This document shows positions 20,501 through 33,655 of a DNA stretch of 64,000 nt, piece by piece (positions within the stretch are counted from its first letter, which is position 1; the number at the start of each line of letters is the position of its first letter). A program made the translations under genes and the position numbers. The DNA comes from Typhlomys cinereus (lineage: Eukaryota > Chordata > Mammalia > Rodentia > Platacanthomyidae): positions 124,001 to 188,000 of the forward strand of contig JALPQD010000933.1 of assembly GCA_023101885.1 (NCBI GenBank), given 5' to 3'. Under the pieces are notes generated by a model. It did not search any database and was not told the DNA's origin. It saw only the letters and a list, made by a program, of their open reading frames with translations.

Positions 20501-23500
20501 AGGCTAATTATCTCCAGGTGCTTCTATTTACCAATTTCCGAGACACAGATGTGGCCACTTAAGGCTAATTAGTACCAGGAGCTTCTAATCACCAATTTCA
20601 TTGCCACAGGTGTGCCGATACAAGGCTAATTTGCACTAGGCACGTCTAATCAGCAATTTCAGTGGCACAAGTGTGGCCAATTAAGGCTAATTTGGACCAG
20701 ACGCGCCTAATCAGCAGTTTCAGTGGCACAGGGGTGGCCAATGAAGTGTAATTACGACCAGGCGCGCCTAATCAGCAATTTTACTGGCACAGGTGTGGCC
20801 AATCAAGGCTAATTAGGCCCAGGTGCAGGTGCACGTAATCAGCAATTTCAGTGACACAGGTTTGGCCAAAAAAGACTAATTAGGACCAGGTGTTTCTAAT
20901 TATCGACAATCAAGGCTGATTAGCACCAGGCATTTCTAATCAGCAATTTCAGTGGCACACGTGTGGCCAATCAAGGCTAATTAGGAGCAGGTGCATCTCA
21001 CTAGCAATTTCAGTGACACAGGTGAGGCCAATCAAGGCTAATTAGAACCAGGTGTGTCTAATTAGCAACTTCAGTAACACAGGTGTGGACAATCAAGGCA
21101 AAATAGGACCAAGTGTTTCTAATTAGTAATTTCAGTGACACCGCTGTGGACAATCAATTCTAATTAGGACCAGGTGTTTCTAATTAGCGACAGTCAAGGC
21201 TAATTAGGAACAAGTGTTTCCAATTAGCAATTTCAGTGACACAGGTGTGAAAATTCAAGGCTACTTATGACCAGCTGTTTCTAATTAGTGACAGTCAAGG
21301 CTAAATAGGACCAGATGTTTCTAATTAGCAATTTCAGTGACACAGGTGTGGACAATAAAATCTAATTAGGAACAGGTGCTTCTAATTAGCAATTTCAGTG
21401 ACACAGGTGTGGACAATCAAGGCAAATTAGGACCAGGTGTTTCTAATTAGCAATTTCAGTGACACTAGTGTAGACAATCAATTCTAATTAGGACCAGGAG
21501 TGTGTAATTAGCGACACTCAATGCTAATTAGGACCACATTTTTCTGGTTATCAATTTCAGTGGCATAGGTGTGGCAAATCAAGGCTAATTAGGATCATGT
21601 GTTTCCAATTAGCGAAATCAAGGCTAATTAGCACCAGGCACCACTAATCAGCAATTTCAGTGGCCAAGGTGTGGCTAATCAAGGCTAATTAGGACCATGC
21701 GCACCTAATCATCAATTTCTGTTGCACAGGTGTGGCCAATCAAGTCTAATTAGAACCAGGCGCACCTAATCAGCCATTTCAGTGACACAGGTGTGTCCAT
21801 TCAAGGCTAATTAGGTACTGGCATGAAAGATCAGCAATTTCCATTTCAAAGGTGTGACCTATCAAGGCTAATTAGGACCTGACGCACCTAATCATCAATT
21901 TCTGTTGCACAAGTGTGGCCAATCAAGTTTAATTAGAACCAAGCGCACCTAATCAGCCATTTCAGTGGCACAGGTGTGGCTAATCAAGGCTAATTTGGAC
22001 CAGGGGCATCTAATTACCACTTTCAGTGACACAGGTGTGGCCAATCAAGGCTAATTAGAACCAGGTGCGTCTAATTAGCAACTTCACTAAAACAGGTGTG
22101 GACAATCAAGGCAAAATAGGACCAGGTGTTTCTAATTAGTAATTTCAGTGACACTGATGTGGACAATCAATTCTAATTAGGACCAGGTGTTTCTAATTAG
22201 CGACAGTCAAGGCTAATTAGGACCAGGTGTTTCCAATTAGCAATTTCAGTGACACAGGTGTGGACAATCAAGGCTACTTACCACCAGCTGATTCTAATTA
22301 GCGACAATCAAGGCTAATTAGGACCAGATGTTTCTAATTATCAATTTCAGTGACACAGGTGTGGACAATTAAGGCTAATTAGGACCTGGCACCCCAAATC
22401 ATCATTTTCAGTGGCACAGGTGTGACTAATCAAGGCTAATTAGGACCAGTTGCATCTAATTAGCAATTTCAGTGACACAGGTGTGGCCAATCAAGACTAA
22501 TTAGGACCAGGTGCGTCTAATTATATATTTTAGTGACTCAGGTGTGGCCAATAAAGGCTAATTATGATCAGGCGCGCCTAATCAGCAATTTCAGTGGCAG
22601 GGGTCTGGCCAATCAAGGATAATAAGGATCAGGAGCGCCTAATCAGCAATTTCAGTTTAACAGGTGTTGCCAATCAATGCTAATTCGTACCAGGTGCGTC
22701 TAATTAGCAAGTTCAGTGACACGGGTGTGGCCAATCAAGGCTAATTCGGACATGGTGCGTCTAATTAGCATTTTCAGTGACACAGGTGTGGCTCATCAAG
22801 GCTAATTAGGACGAGGCGTGCCGAATCAGCATCTTCAGTTGCACAGGTGTGGCATATCAAGGCTAATTAGGACCAGTCGTGCCTAATCAGCAACTTCAGA
22901 GGCAAGGGAGTGGCCAATCAAGGCTAATTCGGACCAGGAGCTCCTAATTAGCATTTTCAGTGACACAGGTGTAGCAAATCAAGGCTAACGCGGACCAGGT
23001 GTGTCTAGTCAGCAATTTCAGTGGTGAAGATATGATCAATCAAGGCTAATTAGGACCAGGTGTTTCTAATTATTGACAATCAAGGCTAATTAGCACCAGG
23101 CGTTTCTAATCAGCAATTTCAGTGGAACACGTGTGACCAATGAAGGCTAATTAGGACCAGGCGCGCCTCATCAGCAATTTCCCTGGCACCGCTATAGCCA
23201 ATGAAAGACAATTAGGACCAGGCACGCCTAATCAGCAATTTCAGTGGCACAGGTGTGGCCAACCAAGGCTAATTAGGATCATGTGTTTCCAATTAGTGAA
23301 AATGAAGGCTAATTAGGACCAGGCGTGCCTCATCAGCAATTTCTGTGGCACAGTTGTGGCCAATCAAGGCTAATTAGGACCAGGCATGCCTAATCAGCAA
23401 CTTCAGTGGCACAGGTGTGGTCAATCAAGGCTGATTAGGACCATGACCTTCTAATAAGCAATTTCAGTGGCACAATGTGGCCAATCAAGGCTAATTAGGA

Positions 23501-25879
23501 TCAGGCACGCCTAATCAGCCATTTCAGTGGCACAGGTGTTGCCCATCAAGGCTAATTAGGACGAGGTGTTTCTGATTATCGACAATCAAGGGTAATTAGC
23601 ACCAGGCCTATATAATCAGCAAATTCAATCGCATAGGTTTGGCCAATCAAGGCTAATTAGGACCAGGCATGCTTACTCAGTAATTTCAGTTGCACAGGTG
23701 TGGCCAATCAAGGCTAATTAGGATCAGCTGTGCCTTATCAGCAATATCAGTGGCATAGGTGTGGCCAACCAAGGTTAATTAGGACCAGGTATTTCTAATT
23801 AGAGACAATCAAGGCTAATTAGCACCAGGTGTTTCTATTAAGAAATTTCAGTAGCACAGGGGTCGCCAATCAACATTAATTAGGTCCAGGCTTGCTTTAT
23901 TAGCAATTAGAGTGTCAGAGGTGTGGCCAACCAAGGCTAATTAGGACCAGGTGTTTCTAGTCAGCAATTTCAGTGGCAAAGGGGTGACCAATGAAGTGTA
24001 ATTAAGACCAGGCACGCCTCATCAGCAATTTCAGTGGCACAGGTTTGGCAAATCAAGGTTAATTAGGGCCAGGTGTTTCTAATTATCGACAATAAAGGCT
24101 AATTAGCACCAGGCATTTCTAATCAGCAATTTCAGTGGTGCACGAGTGGCCAATCAAGCTAATTAGGACCAGCGCGCCTAATCAGCAATTTCCGTAGCAC
24201 TGGTGTGGCCAACCAAGGCTAATTAGGATCATGTTTTTCCAATTAGCGAATAATAAGGCTAATTAGCACCAGGCACACCTAAACAGCAATTGCAGTGGCA
24301 CAGGTGTGGCCAATCAAGGCAAATTAGGGCCAGGCTGGCCTAATCAGCTAATTCAGGTGTGCAGGAGTGGCCAATCAAGGCTAATTAGGACCAGACGCAC
24401 ATAATCAGTAATTTCTGGTTCACGGGTTGGCCAATCAAGGCTAATTAGGACCAGGCATGCGTAATCAGCAATTTCAGTGGCACAGGTGTGGCCATCAAGG
24501 CTAAATAGGACCAGGCGGGCCTAATCAGCAATTTCAGTGGCACAGGTTTGGCCAATCAACACTAATTAGGACCAGGTGTTTCTAATTATCGACAATCAAG
24601 GCTAATTAGCACCAGGCATTTCTAATCAGCAATTTCAGTGACACACGTGTGGCCAATCAAGGCCAATTAGGACCAGGCGCGCCTAATCAGCAATTTCTGT
24701 AGCACCGGTGTGGCCATGAAGGCAAATCAGGACCAGGCACGCATACTTATCAATTTCATTCGCACAGGTGTGGCGAACCAAGGCTAATTAGGATCATGTG
24801 TTTCCAATTAGCGAATATCAAGGCTAATTAGCACCGGGCGCACCTAATCAGCAATTTCAGTGGCACAGGTGTGTCCAGTCAAGGCTAATTATGACCAGGT
24901 GTGCCTTATCAGCAATTTCATTGGCACAGGTATGGCCAATCAAGGCTAATTAGGAGCAGGCATGCCCTAATCAGCAATTTTCGTGGAACTGCTGTGGCCA
25001 ATCAAGTGTAATTAGGACCAGGCGTGCCTACTCAGCAATTTCACTGGCACAGGTGTGGCCAATCAATGCTAATCAGGACAAGGAGCGCCTAATCAGCAGT
25101 TTCAGTGAAACAGGTGTGGACAATCAAGGCCAATTAGGACCACGTGTTTCTAATTAGCGAAAACTAAGGCTAATTAGCACCAGAGTTTTCTAATTAGCAA
25201 TTCCAGCAACACAGGTACGGCCAATCAAAGCTAATTAGGACCATTCGCGCCTCATCAACAATTTACGTGGCACTGGTGTGGCCAATGAAGGACAATTAGA
25301 ACCAGGCATGCCTAATCAGCAATTTCAGTGGCACAGGTGAGGCCAAACAAGACTAATTAGGACCAGGCACGCCTAATCAGCCATTTCAGTGGCAGAGGTT
25401 TGGCCAATCAAGGCCAAATAGGACCTGGCGCACCTAATCAGCACTTTCAGTGGCACAGGTGAGGCCAGTGAAGGCTAATTAGGACCAGGCTAGCCCAATA
25501 AGCAATTTCAGTGGCACAGGTGTGGCCAGTCAAGGCTAAATAGTACCAGGAGCTTCTAATCCGCAATTTCAGTGCCACAGATGTGGCCAATCAAGGCTAT
25601 ATTGGACCAGGCACGTCTAATCAGCAATTGCAGGGCCACAGGTATGGACAGTCAAGGCTAATTAGGACCAGGCGGGACTAATCTGCAATTTCAGTCGCAC
25701 AGGTGTGGCCAATGAAGGCTAATTAGAAAAAGGCGTGCCTAATAAGCAATTTCAGTGACACAGGTGTGGTCAATCAAGGCTAATTAGGATCATGTGTTTC
25801 CAATTAGAGAAATCAACGCTAATTAGCACTAGGCACCACTATTCAGCAATTTCAGTGGCAAAGGTGTGGCCAATCAAGG

Positions 25880-28000
25880 CTAATTAGGACCAGGCGGGCC
25901 TAATCTGCAATTTCAGTCGCACAGACGTGGCCAATCAAGGCTAATTAGGAACAGGAGTGCATAATCAGCAATTTCAGTGGCACTGGTGTGGCCAACCAAG
26001 GCTAATTAGGATCATGTGTTTCCAATGAGCGAAAATCAAGGCTAATGAGCACCAGGCACCCCTAATCAGCAATTTCAGTGGCACACATGTGGCCATCAAG
26101 GCTAATTAGGACCAGGCGCGAGTAATCAGCAACTTCATTGGCACAGGTATGTCCAGTCAAGGCAAATTAGGACCAGGATTTTGTAATCAGCAATTTCAGA
26201 GGAACAAATATGGCCAATCAAGGCTAATTTGGATCAGGCGTGAGTAATCAGCAACTTCAGTGGCACAGCTGTGGCCAATCAAGGCTAATTAGGAACAGGC
26301 GCGCATAATCAGGAATTTCAGTGGAACAGGTGTGGCAAATCAAGGCTAATTAGGATCGTGTGTTTCCAATTAGTGAAATCAAGGCTAATTAGCACCAGGC
26401 ACCACTAATCAGCAATTTCAGTGGCAAGGGTGTGGCCAATCAAGGCTAATTAGGACCAGGCGCGCTTACTCAGTAATTTCAGTGGCACAGGTGTGGACAA
26501 TCAAGTCTAATTAGGACCAGGCGTGCCTTATCAGCAATTTCAGTGGCATAGGTTTGGCCAACCAAGGCTAATTAGGATCATGCATTCCAAATCAGCAATT
26601 TCAGTGGCACAGGTGTGGCCAATCAAGGTTAATTAGGACCAGATGTTTCTAATTAGAGACAATCAAGGCTAATTAGCACCAAGTGTTTCTATTCAGCAAT
26701 ATCAGTAGCACAGGTGTCGCCAATCAAGATTAATTAGGTCCAGGCTTGTTTTATTAGAAATTAGAGTGTCAGAGGTGTGGCCAACCAAGGCTAATTAGGA
26801 CCAGGTGATTCTAATTATCGACAATCAAGGCTAATTAGCACCAGGCATTTCTAATCATCAATTTCAGTGGCACACTTGTGGCCAATCAAGGCTAATTAGG
26901 ACCAGGCGTGCCTAATCAGCAATTTCAGTGTCACAGGTGTGGACAATCAAGGCTAATTATGGCCAGGCGGGCATAATCAGCAACTTCAGGCGCGCAGGTG
27001 TGGCCAATCAAGGCTAATTAGGACCAGGCACGCCTAATCAGCAATTTCAGTGGCACAGGTGAGGCCAATCATGGCTAATTATTACCAGGTTTTTCTATTT
27101 ATCGACAATCAAGGCTAATTAGGACCAGGTGTTTCGAATTAGCAATTTCAGTGACACAGGTGTGGACCATCAAGGCTAATTAGGATGAGGCATGCGTAAT
27201 CAGCAATTTCAATGGCACAGGTGTGGCCTATCAAGGCTAATTCGGACCAGGTGCGTCTAATTAGCAATTTCAGTGACACGGGTGTGGCCAATCAAGGCTA
27301 ATTAGACCAGGTGCGTCTAATTAGCAATTTCAGTGACACAGGTGTGGGCAATAAAGGCTAATTAGGACCAGGTGTTTCTAATTAGCAATTTCAATGACAC
27401 AGGTGTGGACAATCAAGGCCAATTAGGACAAGGTGTTTCTAATTAGCAATTTCAGTGACACAGGTGTGGACAATCAATTCTAATTAGGACCAGGTGTTTC
27501 TGATTAGCAATTTCAGTGACACAAGTGTGGACAATCAATTCTTTAGGACCAGGTGTTTCTAATTAGTGACAATCAAGGCTAATTAGGACAAGGTGTTTCC
27601 AATTAGCAATTTCAGTGACACAGGTGTAGACAATCAAGGTTACTTACGACCAGGTGTTTCTAAATAGCGACAATCAAGGGTAATTAGAACCAGATATTTC
27701 TAATCGTGAATTTCAATGACACAGGTGTGGGCAATCAAGGCTAATTAGGACCAGGCGCGTCTAATTAGCAATTTCAATGAAACAGGTGTGGCCAATCAAG
27801 GCTAATTAGGACCAGGTGCGTTTAATTAGCAATTTCAGTGGCACAGGTGTGGCCAATCAAGGCTAATTATGACCAGGTGCAAATAATTAGCAATTTCAAT
27901 GACACAGGTATCTTCAATCAAGGCTATTTTCGGACCAGGTGGGTGCGTGTAAATAGCAATTTCAGGGACATATGTGTGGACAATCAAGGTTAATTAGGAC
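25880..28000 (+). repeat. Satellite block repeated near 41,344-43,450
   Basis: The text around 25,891 ('caggcgggcctaatctgcaa') recurs at 41,355 and 'cgcgcaggtgtgg' at 26,991 recurs at 42,455, both exactly 15,464 bases apart. At about 27,124 the offset drops by 40 to 15,424, so one short unit is present in the left block and absent in the right. Rare variant units occur in the same order in both. Confidence 0.8.
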
Positions 28001-31000
28001 CAGATGTTCCTAATTATCAATTTCAGTGACAGAGATCTGGACAATCAAGGCTAATTAGGACCAGGTGTTTCTAATTAGAATTTCAGTAACACAGGTGTGG
28101 ACAATAAAGGCTAATTAGGACCAGGAGCACATAATCAGCAATTTCAGTGCCATTGGTGTGGCCAACCAAGGCTAATTAGGATCATGTGTTTCCAATGAGT
28201 GAAAATCAAGGCTAATGAGCACCAGGCACCCCTAATCAGCAATTTCAGTGGCGCACGTGTGGCCATCGAGGCTAATTAGGACCAGGCACACCTAATCAGC
28301 AATTTCATTGGCACAGGTGTGTCCAATCAAGGCAAATTAGGACCAGAATTTTGTAATCAGCAATTTCAGAGGCACAAATGTGGCCAATCAAGGCTAATTT
28401 GGACCAGTCGCGAGTAATCAGCAATTTCAGTGGCACAGCTCTGGCCAACCAAGTCTAATTAGGACCAGGCGAACCTAATCAGCAATTTCTGTGGCACAGG
28501 TGTGGCCAATCAAGGCTAATTAGGACCAGGTGTTTCTAATTATTGACAATCAAGGCTAATTAGCACCAGGCATTAATAATCAGCAATTTCAGTGGCACAC
28601 GAGTGGCCAACCAAGGCTAATTAGGATCATGTGTTTCCAATTAGCGAATATCAAGGCTAATTAGCACCAGGCGCATCTAATCAGCAATTTCAGTGGCACA
28701 GTTGTGGCCAAACAAGGCTAAATAGGACCAGGCGGGCCTAATCAGCAATTTCAGTGGCACAGGTGTGGCCAGTCAAGGCTAATTAGGACCCAGCACGTTT
28801 ACTCAGCAATTCCAGTGGCACGAGTGTGGCCAACCACAGGTAATTAAGTTCATGCATTTCTAATCAGCAAAAATCAAGGCTCATTAGCACCAGGCAACCA
28901 TAATCAGCAATTTTAGTGGCACAGGTGTGGCCAATCAAGGCCAATTAGGACCAGGCGTGCCTTATCAGCAATTTCAGTGGCAAAGGTGTGGCCAATCAAG
29001 GCTAATTATCGACAATCAATGCTAATTAGCACCAGGCATTTCTAATCAGCAATTTCAGTGGCACACGAGTGGCCAATCAAGGCTAATTAGGACCAGGTGC
29101 GCCTAATCAGCAATTTCTGTAGCACCGATGTGGCCATGAAGGCAAATCAGGACCAGGCACGTGTAATCAGCAATTTCAGTGGCACAGGTGTGGCCAATCA
29201 AGGCTAATTAGGACCAGGCGAGCCTAATCAGTAATTTCAGTGGCACAGGTGTGGCCAATCAAGGCTAATTAACACCAGGTGCTTCTCATTAGCAACTTCA
29301 GTAACAGAGGTGTGGCCAATCAAAGCTAATTAGGAACAGGTGCTTCTAAATAGCAATCTCAGGGACACATATGAGGCCAATCAAGTCTAATTAGGCCCAG
29401 TTGTTTCTAATTTGCAATTTCAGTGACACAGGTGTGGACAATCAAATCTACTTACGACCAGGTGTTTCTAATTAGCAACAATCAAGGCTAATTAGGACCA
29501 GGCACACCTAATCAGCAATTTCATTGGCATAGGTGTGTCCAATCAAGGCAAATTAGGACCAGGATTTTGTAATCAGCAATTTCAGAGGCACAAATGTGGC
29601 CAATCAAGGTTAATTTGAGCGAGGCGTGAGTAATCAGCAATTTCAGTGGCACAGCTCTGGCCAACCAAGTCTAATTAGGACCAGGAGAACCTAATCAGCA
29701 ATTTCTCTGGCACACGTGTGGCCAATCAAGGCTAATTAGGACCAGGAGCGCCTAATCAACATTTTCAGTGAAACAGGTGTGGACAATCAAGGCCAATTAG
29801 GACCACGTGTTTCTAATTAGCGAAAACAAAGGCTAATTAGCACCAGGTGTTTCTAATTAGCAATTTCAGCAACACAGGTGCGGCCAATCAAAGCTAATTA
29901 GGACCATGCGCGCCTCATCAACAATTTACGTGGCACCGGTGTGGCCAATGAAGGACAATTAGGACCAGGCATGCCTAATCAGCAATTTCAGTGGCACAGG
30001 TGAGGCCAATGAAGACTAATTAGAACCAGGCACGCCTAATCAGCAGTTACAGTAGCACTGGTGTGGCCATGAAGGCAAATCAGGACCAGGCACGCATAAT
30101 CAGCAATTTCAGTGGCACAAGTGTGGCCAATCAATGCTAATTAGGACCAGACACGCCTAATCAGCAATTTCCGTGGCACAGCTTTCGCCAATCCAGTGTA
30201 ATTAGGACCAGGCGCGCCTAATCAGCAATTTCAGTGGCACAGGTGTGGCCAATCAATGCTAATTAGAAGCAGTCACATCTAATCAGCAATTGCAGTGCCA
30301 CAGGTGTGGACAATCAAGGCAAAATAGGACCAGGTGTTTCTAATTAGTAATTTCAGTGACACTGATGTGGACAATCAATTCTAATTAGGACCAGGTGTTT
30401 CTAATTAGCGACAGTCAAGGCTAATTAGGACCAGGTGTTTCCAATTAGCAATTTCAGTGACATAGGTGTGGCCAATCAAGATTAATTAGGACCAGGTACG
30501 TATAATTAGCTATTTTAGTGACGCACTTGTGGCCAATCAAGACTAATTATGATCAGGTGCGCCAAACAGCAATTTCAGTGGCAGGGGTGTGGCCAATTAA
30601 GGCTAATAAGGACCAGGGACGACTAATCAGCAATTTAAGTTTAACAGGTGTGGCCAATCAAGGCTAATTCGCAACAGATGCGGCTAATTAGCAATTTCAG
30701 TGACACAGGTGTGGCCAATCAAGACTAATTAGGACCAGGTGCGTCTAATTAGCTATTTTAGTGACACAGGTGTGGGCAATCAAGGCTAATTAGGACCAGG
30801 TGTGTCTAATTAGCTATTTTAGTGACACAGGTGTGGCCAATCAAGCTTAATTAGGACCAGGAGCGCCTAATCAGCCATTTCAGTTTCAAGGGCATGGCCA
30901 ATCAAGGCTAATTAGAACCAGGCTCACCTAATCAGCCCTTTCAGAAGCACAGGTGTGGCCAATCAAGGCTTATTAGGACCAGTTGCACCCAATCAGCAAT

Positions 31001-32530
31001 TTCAGTGGCACAGGTGTGGCCAATCAAGGCTAATTAGGATGAAGCGTGCCTAATCAGCAATTTCAGTGACACAGGTGTGGCCAATCTAGCTAATTAGGAT
31101 CAGGTGAGTCTAATTAGCAATTTCAGTGAAATGCATATGGCCAATTAAGGCTAATTAGGACCAGGTGCGTCTAATTAGCAATGTGAATGACACAGATGTG
31201 GACAATTAATTCTAATTAGGACCAAGTGTTTCTAATTAGCGACAATCAAGATTAATTAGAACCAGGTGTTTCCAGTTAGCAATTTCAGTGACACAGGTGT
31301 GGCCAATCAATGCTTATTTGGACCAAGTGCATCTAATTAGCAATTTCAGTAACACTGGTGTGGCCAATCAAGGCTAATAAGGACCAGGTGCGCCTAATCA
31401 GCTATTTCAATGACACAGGTGTGGAAAATTAAGGCTAATTAGGTCCAGGCAAGCCTAATCAGCCATTTCAGAGGCACAGGTATGGCCAAACAGGCTAATT
31501 AGGACCAGGAGCGCCTAAATAACAATTTCAATGACACAGGTGTAGCCAATCAAGGCTAATTCGGACCAGGTGCGTCTAATTAGCAATTTCAATGACACGG
31601 GTGTGGACAATCTAGGCCAATTAGGACAAGGTGCTACTAATTAGCAATTTCAGTGACAAGGGTGTGGCCAATCAAGGCTAATTAGTACCAGGTACATCTA
31701 ATTAGCAATTTCAATGACACAGATGTGGACAATTAATTCTAATTAGGACCAGGTGTTTCTCATTGCCAATTTCAGTGACACAGGTGTGGCCAATCAAGGG
31801 TAATTCGGACCAGGTGCGTCTAATTAGCATTTTCAGTGACACGGGTGTGGCCATTCAAGGCTAATTATGACCAGGTGCTTCTAATTAGCAATTTTAGTGA
31901 CACAGGTGTGGCCAATCAAGGCTAATTAGGACCAGGTTGTTCTAATTAGAGACAATCAAGGCTCATTAGCACCAGGTGTTTCTATTCAGCAATTTCAGTA
32001 GCACAGGTGTCGGCAATCAAGTTTAATTAGGTCCAGGCTTGCTTTATTAGCAATTAGAGTGTCAGAGATGTGGACAACCAAGGCTAATTAGGACCAGGTG
32101 TTTCTAATTACCAATTTTAGTGACACAGGTATGGACAATCAAGGCTAATTAGGACCAGGTGTTACTAATTAGCAATTTTAGTGACACAGGTTGAACAATT
32201 AAGGCTAATTAGGACCAGGCGAGCCTAATCAGCCATTTTAATGAAACAGGTATGACCAATCAAACCAAATTAGAACCAGGAGCGCCTAATCAGCCATTTC
32301 AGTTTCAAGGGCATGGCCAATCAAGGTAATTAGAACCAGGCGCGCCCAATCAGGCATTTCATGGCACAGGTGTGGCCAATCAAGACTAATTGGGATGAAG
32401 CACGCCCAATCAGCCATTTCATTGGCACAGGTGTGGCCAATTAAGGCTAATTAGGATGAGGCGTGCCTAATTAGCAATTTCAGTGGCACAGTTGTGGCCC
32501 ATAAAGGCTAATTAGGATCTGGCGTGCCTA

Positions 32531-32536
32531 ATCAGC
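32531..32536 (+). repeat. Target site duplication, left
   Basis: 'atcagc', the last six satellite bases before the provirus; repeated at 36,821-36,826. A 6-bp duplication is usual for IAP-like and other betaretrovirus-type integrations. Confidence 0.9.
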
Positions 32537-32689
32537 TGTAGGGCGCCGCCCTGCATGCCGCCATTCTAAGATGGCGCCGGTTCCCCTTCTCCTCTCAGCA
32601 AAACAAGCCAATGCGCAAGCGCCAGGCCCGTTTCCCGCTCTAGCCCTGATCGCAAGACCATCACGCCACCTCGGGTGACACGCCCACTA

Positions 32690-32737
32690 CCAATCAGGTG
32701 CTGCCACGTCCAAGACGGGACAGAATCCCTATATAAG
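32690..32737 (+). promoter_or_regulatory. LTR core promoter (CCAAT and TATA)
   Basis: 'accaatcagg' at 32,689 and 'ccctatataaggg' at 32,728 are spaced as in a Pol II promoter, with the TATA about 25-30 bp upstream of the likely start. The same pair exists in the 3' LTR. The inserted satellite units also carry ccaatca, so promoter-like CCAAT boxes surround the provirus. Confidence 0.75.
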
Positions 32738-32799
32738 GGTGGCGGTTTAGGCAGTTGGGGTCTCCGTGCTGAAAGCTAGTACTCTCCCTCTCAAGATGC

Positions 32800-32805
32800 A
32801 TTAAA
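32800..32805 (+). terminator. Polyadenylation signal in 5' LTR
   Basis: 'attaaa' lies about 65 bp downstream of the TATA box, the expected place for the R-region signal. The functional copy for a provirus transcript would be the matching site in the 3' LTR (about 36,749-36,754). Confidence 0.6.
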
Positions 32806-32873
32806 GCTTGCTACAGAAGGATCCTGATCGTGTTGCGTCGTTCTTGCTGGCGAGACGAGCAGCGCAGAACAAC

Positions 32874-32891
32874 TGGTGCCGAAACCCGGGA
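32874..32891 (+). other. Primer-binding site, tRNA-Phe type
   Basis: 'tggtgccgaaacccggga' lies two bases after the LTR. It is complementary to the 3' end of mammalian tRNA-Phe, the primer used by rodent IAP elements. Confidence 0.9.
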
Positions 32892-32967
32892 ACCACATCG
32901 TCCGCACCGTCGGAGACCCCCTGGTGACAGGGAGGGTTCAGAACTGTAGCGTAGACTACGCCTCAGA

Positions 32968-32976
32968 AAGGTATGT
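32968..32976 (+). promoter_or_regulatory. Candidate splice donor in leader
   Basis: 'aag|gtatgt' with the GT at 32,971 matches the consensus donor and lies between the primer site and the first ATG, where a retrovirus places the donor for its env message. No acceptor was identified with confidence. Confidence 0.5.
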
Positions 32977-33002
32977 TCACTCTTTCACCTTCCTAATTCA
33001 AA

Positions 33003-33655
33003 ATGATCGAGCTTCCTGAAATTCTTGCAATAGTAATCCTGATATCCTTCACTCTCTTTGTTTTCTGTTTTCTTTATTGTTGTGATCTTATTTGGGAAAT
33101 GATAAAAAACTGTCTTGAAGACGAAAACTGCGAAAAAGCCCGATCGGCAGGACAGCTCACTTTAGAAACAGTGCAAGAGGGCATGTCAGAATCTGAGCGT
33201 AGTGAGAGGATGGGTGCGCGCAAAAAAGAACCCCAAACCGTCATAAGTGAAAAAGGACCTCCCAGACAACCTAATAAGGATAGGGAGAGAAGAAAAGTGA
33301 GTAAAAACAAACTTACCAAAGAGTCTGACAAAGATAAAGAAAGAGAACTAGATAATGCATCTAATCCCCCAAACAAAAACCAGGTTCATGGTGGGAGCCC
33401 ATATATGACCCCACTTCAAGACCTAGGTTATATCCAACCCAAGAGCTTGCCGCTCTCAGTTTTACCTCCTCTGATGATGAAGATTCGAGGATAAACACAG
33501 AGGATGAGGCCGAGCTTGAAGAAGCGGCTGCCGCATATGACCCAGAAGAATGGCGCCCTCTTCATAGACAGCCTATGAAGGAAAGACCTCTAATGGTTGT
33601 CCCTTCTGCTCCGCCTCCTTTTGCACCCTCTATCAGCAGATGTCGCTATTAGGCC
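33003..33655 (+). pseudogene. gag-position remnant, frameshifted
   Basis: The first ORF (33,003-33,494, 163 codons) lies where gag starts. Residues 7-31 form a hydrophobic segment rich in I, L, F and C (signal-anchor-like), followed by a strongly charged, lysine/glutamate-rich region. IAP Gag is known to enter the endoplasmic reticulum through an N-terminal signal, which fits. Near 33,440-33,455 the sense frame changes: the acidic, proline-containing continuation (about 33,455-33,650) is in another frame, so the ORF stops early. Capsid, nucleocapsid and protease are absent. Assignment as gag rests mostly on position and the N-terminal hydrophobic segment. Confidence 0.6.

Larger units (their letters stand above)
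16995..32530 (+). repeat. 61-bp satellite array, segment left of provirus
   Basis: Regular tandem repeat; successive 60-base rows shift by one base, giving a 61-bp period. Key parts of the unit are 'aatttcagtggcacaggtgt', 'ggccaatcaagg', 'ctaattaggaccagg', a variable CpG-bearing element (gcgcgcc, gcacgcc, gtgcgtc, gtgtttc and others) and 'ctaatcagc' or 'ctaattagc'. Short 40-bp units that lack the 21 bp 'aatttcagtgacacaggtgtg' are interspersed. A divergent unit marked by 'gcaattagagtgtcagaggt' recurs at about 19.74, 23.90, 26.76 and 32.05 kb. I do not recognise this satellite. Confidence 0.95.
32537..32871 (+). repeat. 5' LTR
   Basis: 335 bp, begins 'tgtagggcgccg' and ends 'gcgcagaaca'. Contains a CCAAT box (ccaatca, 32,690), a TATA box (tatataag, 32,730), and a polyadenylation signal variant (attaaa, 32,800). 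U3 is G/C-rich with several CpGs. By position, transcription would start near 32,755-32,760; this start is inferred, not seen. Confidence 0.95.

Noticed and set aside
33074..33376. Minus-strand open frame opposite the gag-position ORF
   Set aside because: It is the shadow of the charged, low-complexity gag-position region, with a serine/leucine-rich translation and no independent support.
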